DNA of 64,000 nucleotides, from positions 24,797 through 88,796 of the forward strand of contig JABDHH010000003.1 of NCBI GenBank assembly GCA_013285585.1, written 5' to 3'. Shown here piece after piece: positions 61,375-64,000 of this stretch. Each line of letters begins with the position of its first letter. The stretch's first letter is position 1. The DNA comes from Chlamydiota bacterium. Lineage in GTDB: Bacteria; Chlamydiota; Chlamydiia; Chlamydiales; SM23-39. The position numbers and the translations under genes were made by a program. Below the pieces are notes generated by a model that worked only from the letters and a program-made list of their open reading frames with translations, had not been told where the DNA came from and ran no database searches.

Positions 61375-62565
61375 CTATCTTGAAATCATTCCAATTTCAT
61401 TAAGCGAATAAAAATTCCAGCGACCAGATGAGTCCTTTATTGGGATGTATTTAAAATCATAAAAAGGTTTGCCAATGGCAATTTTTATAAGTTCCAATAC
61501 TTTTAAAGTTCCTTCGATATGCTGACTATCTTCTCCCCCTACATTGCGGACTATCATGCACTGAGGCAAAGGATTGTTCTGCCAAACCTCCTCCAATCCT
61601 ACATGAAAAGCAATGTGCGCATTGCGGTGCATGGGAAAATCGACTTGCGTATCGCCGATAGTAATGACAAGCGCATTCGGATACTTCTTTAATTTGTTTT
61701 CAATGTATTTTTTTGTCGTGATTCCTTTATTCATCTTGCTAATTAAAAAATAGTTAAACGGCTGATTTCCGCATTTTGCATAGCCTGCTGCGATCTGCTT
61801 TTGCTCAGGGTGAAGATGAGAAGTAATAGAATGAGGCTGATTTAATTTTTTTTGCATCCACGATACAAACAATCCTGTGCTCCAAGGAGGATTAGAGCTA
61901 TGACTCTCTACCATGGAGCCATTATTAATTACGCGAAAATAAGGATCAAATTGTTCTTGGATGATGCGTACTATGGGCTCAAATTCAATCGCTGTCACAT
62001 TGGTCAGATGATCAATATCTTGAAGAATGACCGCATGCAGTCTGCCTTCGAGATCTTTAGCCAGTTTCTGCTGCCCAATATCGCCTCGCTCCTGAACTTC
62101 TTTTAAAAAAGCATGAAGGAGATAACGCGTTAATTCAAAGGAGGTTTCCAGGGAGTATTCGTCGATAATCTCGATGCCGCCATCTTCTTTCATCAGATGG
62201 CCACCTAAGACACCGTAAATTGCAACTCGATTTTCAGATAACTCTTTTTGAAAAGAGGAGCCGAAAACACGATTCAAAGGGAGGTTTCCCTTACGCCATG
62301 ACTCTAATGAAGCATCATTATCGATAGGGGTTCCTGAAATAAACGCCACATCTACATTTTTATTTTTGAGCAGAGTTTTCACAGCGCTAATGACCCGTAG
62401 ATCTGCTACAGCTTGAATGCTTTCTCTGACAACTCCATCTACATCCGAGATGAGAATGACCTGTTCAATGATCGGGTTTTCTTGAAATGCTTTAGGAATG
62501 TATACTGCGTGAGCAGTAAGACCTGTAATCGCAATCAGGCTGTGTAGCCACAATGAAAATCGCAT
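61375..62565 (-). CDS. Secreted HAD-superfamily phosphatase-like protein
   Basis: A 396-residue protein with a signal peptide (SLWLHSLIAITGLTAHA) and HAD motifs: motif I ISDVDGVVRES (nucleophile Asp near residue 41), motif II FISGTPID, motif III lysine in the YAKCGNQPF/ISKMNKGITTKKY area and motif IV VITIGDTQVDFPM. The cap region is about 200 residues, resembling Cof or trehalose-phosphatase types. It would hydrolyse a phosphate ester outside the cytoplasm. Substrate unknown. The neighbour downstream in transcription is the tRNA debris; upstream lies another secreted enzyme-like protein. Confidence 0.7.
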   Translation of the reverse strand: MRFSLWLHSLIAITGLTAHAVYIPKAFQENPIIEQVILISDVDGVVRESIQAVADLRVISAVKTLLKNKNVDVAFISGTPIDNDASLESWRKGNLPLNRVFGSSFQKELSENRVAIYGVLGGHLMKEDGGIEIIDEYSLETSFELTRYLLHAFLKEVQERGDIGQQKLAKDLEGRLHAVILQDIDHLTNVTAIEFEPIVRIIQEQFDPYFRVINNGSMVESHSSNPPWSTGLFVSWMQKKLNQPHSITSHLHPEQKQIAAGYAKCGNQPFNYFLISKMNKGITTKKYIENKLKKYPNALVITIGDTQVDFPMHRNAHIAFHVGLEEVWQNNPLPQCMIVRNVGGEDSQHIEGTLKVLELIKIAIGKPFYDFKYIPIKDSSGRWNFYSLNEIGMISR

Positions 62566-62650
62566 AATATTTTTCCTTTATTTTGGTGTTTTAAACATCG
62601 TGCAAATGAAACATGTCAGCAAGTTGCAAAGTACCTTCGTTGCCCAAACT

Positions 62651-63166
62651 TTACCAAGCCAAGGCAGCGGCGGGATCCCGCCGAATACCTATTGTAATGT
62701 GAAAGACGTGATCCTGTGGAAGCCCATATTTTTCCCGCAGTTGATCGAGAGCAGGAGCCTTAACGAGAAGAACGAACACAGCTTCAACCCCTTTCCAACT
62801 TGGGGTCTCAAATATTCCACAGTCCGTAATCTTAAAATCGAACACCCGATGCAACTCATCGATTTGAATAGGGCTCCTTTCCTCCAATTCTTTTGAATAG
62901 ATCACTGAAATATGTGCTCCATCCGAGTAGAGTTGGCCAAAATAGGGAGGCTCTTCGAATCCGTCGTCCTGAATGAATCGGACGAGTTCATGAACATACT
63001 CATCGCTTACCTTAACGTAGAGAAATCCGTCTGAATTATTCAGCAATTCGCCGCTGCAAGGCCAGCTTTTTTGTTGGATGAAACTCAAAATTTCATGGCG
63101 GCTATTTTGGGCTATCCCAACTGAAATTTGTAAAAGAAAAAAGAGGAAGAATCCTAACTTTTTCAT
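62651..63166 (-). CDS. Secreted 2H-phosphoesterase-like protein
   Basis: A 171-residue protein with a signal peptide (MKKLGFFLFFLLQISVGIA). Two HxS/T motifs, GAHISVIY near residue 85 and FHITIGIR near residue 158, are spaced as in the 2H phosphoesterase superfamily, which acts on 2',3'-cyclic phosphates or ADP-ribose derivatives. The family assignment is by motif only. It lies 85 bases upstream of the secreted HAD gene on the same strand, so the two may act in sequence. Confidence 0.55.
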   Translation of the reverse strand: MKKLGFFLFFLLQISVGIAQNSRHEILSFIQQKSWPCSGELLNNSDGFLYVKVSDEYVHELVRFIQDDGFEEPPYFGQLYSDGAHISVIYSKELEERSPIQIDELHRVFDFKITDCGIFETPSWKGVEAVFVLLVKAPALDQLREKYGLPQDHVFHITIGIRRDPAAALAW

Positions 63167-63208
63167 CGCATGCCTCTACCAAATGACTTTATAGAGGTCC
63201 GATGGACA

Positions 63209-63676
63209 CTAAGCAACCTTGAAATTTTGAGATATATCGATCTCCAGGTGGGCAGCGGTCCTGATCTTCTCTTTGGCCAAAACTTCCAGCGGAACAGCGT
63301 TGTAAAGATCTCGAAATTCTGCGGCCTTTGCGCGTAGATGGCCAAGAACATGTAAACGAATACAGAATTCTGTCGATGGGGTGAGTTGTCTTTTTCCATT
63401 TTCCCATTGAATCACTGCAGCATGAGTAACTCCAAAAATACGACCGAATTTGGCTGTTGTTAGGTTAAGAAACTTGCGTATGAATTGCAGTTCATGTTTC
63501 GTAAGTCTTCCCGACTTAAAGGCTAAAGCGCGCAATACGACTAATTGTAACCGAGTCATATCAATATCGATCACCCATTCGCCAAAGACTTTTCTCAGCG
63601 GAGTATTGACAAGAGTGACGGGAAATCCAAGACCCTCGTAGATGAATGTTTTGGTTTTGCGTTCGCTGGTTTTCAT
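63209..63676 (-). CDS. MqsA-like helix-turn-helix antitoxin
   Basis: A 155-residue protein with a C-terminal XRE-type helix-turn-helix: LTKHELQFIRKFLNLTTAKF then GVTHAAVIQWENGKRQLTP, the usual MqsA DNA-binding form. The N-terminal part would bind the toxin but lacks the clear MqsA zinc cysteines. Its start overlaps the toxin stop by 4 bases. It would neutralise the DUF4258 protein and repress the operon. Confidence 0.8.
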   Translation of the reverse strand: MKTSERKTKTFIYEGLGFPVTLVNTPLRKVFGEWVIDIDMTRLQLVVLRALAFKSGRLTKHELQFIRKFLNLTTAKFGRIFGVTHAAVIQWENGKRQLTPSTEFCIRLHVLGHLRAKAAEFRDLYNAVPLEVLAKEKIRTAAHLEIDISQNFKVA

Positions 63677-63984
63677 TTTTTGTTTCTCCTTGGCAATCGT
63701 ATTGCAGTAATAATAATCATGTCTTTCTCAAAAGCGACAATGACCCTTACATCTCCGCCATCAATAGCCTTACCTCTAATTGCATAATTCCAGGTTTGGA
63801 ATTTATGGCTGAACAGAGTCTTGTCTTTTTCATGAAAACCATTTCGTAAAACCTCCACTATATCAGGCAATTTCAGCGACCGCAGTTTTTGTCGGCTGAT
63901 CGCATGTTCGGTCACCCTATATTTCCTGCTTTCGATATGGTCTCTAATTTTTTCTAGTAGATTCTCAATCCATTCGGTTGACAA
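63673..63984 (-). CDS. DUF4258 toxin (MqsR-like partner)
   Basis: A 103-residue protein of the DUF4258 family: YRVTEHAISRQKLRSLKLPD, TWNYAIRGKAIDGGDVRVIV and AFEKDMIIITAIR. Members next to MqsA-type regulators act as putative RNase toxins. The start at 63984 is 16 bases from the window edge, so a slightly longer N-terminus cannot be excluded. First gene of a toxin-antitoxin operon. Confidence 0.8.
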   Translation of the reverse strand: MSTEWIENLLEKIRDHIESRKYRVTEHAISRQKLRSLKLPDIVEVLRNGFHEKDKTLFSHKFQTWNYAIRGKAIDGGDVRVIVAFEKDMIIITAIRLPRRNKK

Positions 63985-64000
63985 GACGTTATAACCTTCT

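Overview
The window comes from an amoeba-type (deep-branching) member of the phylum Chlamydiota. Support: a type III secretion block in the order sctJ-sctK-sctL-sctR-sctS-sctT; the chlamydial neighbourhoods hemH with an amino-acid binding protein, PiT with its DUF47 partner, rluB / gpmA-nifS-nifU / birA / rodA, and rpsL-rpsG-fusA-rpsJ next to the tail-specific protease; and many secreted proteins of unknown role. A moderate-to-high GC core and a complete pyrimidine pathway fit an environmental family (Criblamydiaceae or Waddliaceae are my guesses) better than Chlamydia itself. The species cannot be fixed from the sequence alone.

Layout. 1-4268: Fe-S assembly operon sufB(partial)CDS. 4373-10877: AT-richer accessory block with purT, a secreted exostosin-like glycosyltransferase, a secreted methyltransferase-like protein, a dead higBA pair, an outer-membrane barrel and a GH64-like glucanase. 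10962-17507: a cation-chloride cotransporter homologue, then the shikimate genes aroB-aroA-aroK-aroC. 17782-22096: type III secretion. 22158-26265: repeat-rich interval with two unrecognised proline-rich proteins between inverted copies of one palindromic element. 26266-42201: glycosyltransferases plus all genes for UMP synthesis (carA, carB, pyrB, pyrI, then pyrC, pyrD, pyrE, pyrF), all on the minus strand. The two pyr blocks are split by an AT-rich island (30870-35440) holding a DUF4365 pair, a broken ankyrin gene and transposase debris. 42243-46438: hemH, an amino-acid binding lipoprotein, a 38-residue-repeat membrane protein and nested repeats. 46517-54682: phosphate transport, rluB, gpmA, NifS- and NifU-like proteins, birA, rodA and two small proteins. 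54897-60851: str-type ribosomal operon, a structured leader RNA, tsp and tRNA-Phe. 60852-64000: tRNA debris, secreted HAD and 2H-phosphoesterase-like proteins, and an MqsA/DUF4258 toxin-antitoxin pair.

The strongest unusual signals are these. (1) A 160-bp palindromic MITE family occurs in four full copies, each with a 3-bp TNA target duplication; it breaks an antitoxin and an ankyrin gene, lands exactly in the sctT stop codon, and nests in another element. (2) The NifS-like/NifU-like pair lacks the PLP lysine and the scaffold cysteines. (3) The pyrimidine enzymes CarB, PyrE and PyrF resemble the eukaryotic CAD/UMPS types, and pyrE and pyrF overlap in different frames. (4) The repeat proteins near the secretion genes include one whose 3' end was copied from a neighbouring glycosyltransferase gene. 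(5) A promoter plus a hairpin with a T-run upstream of tsp looks like a small RNA or attenuator.
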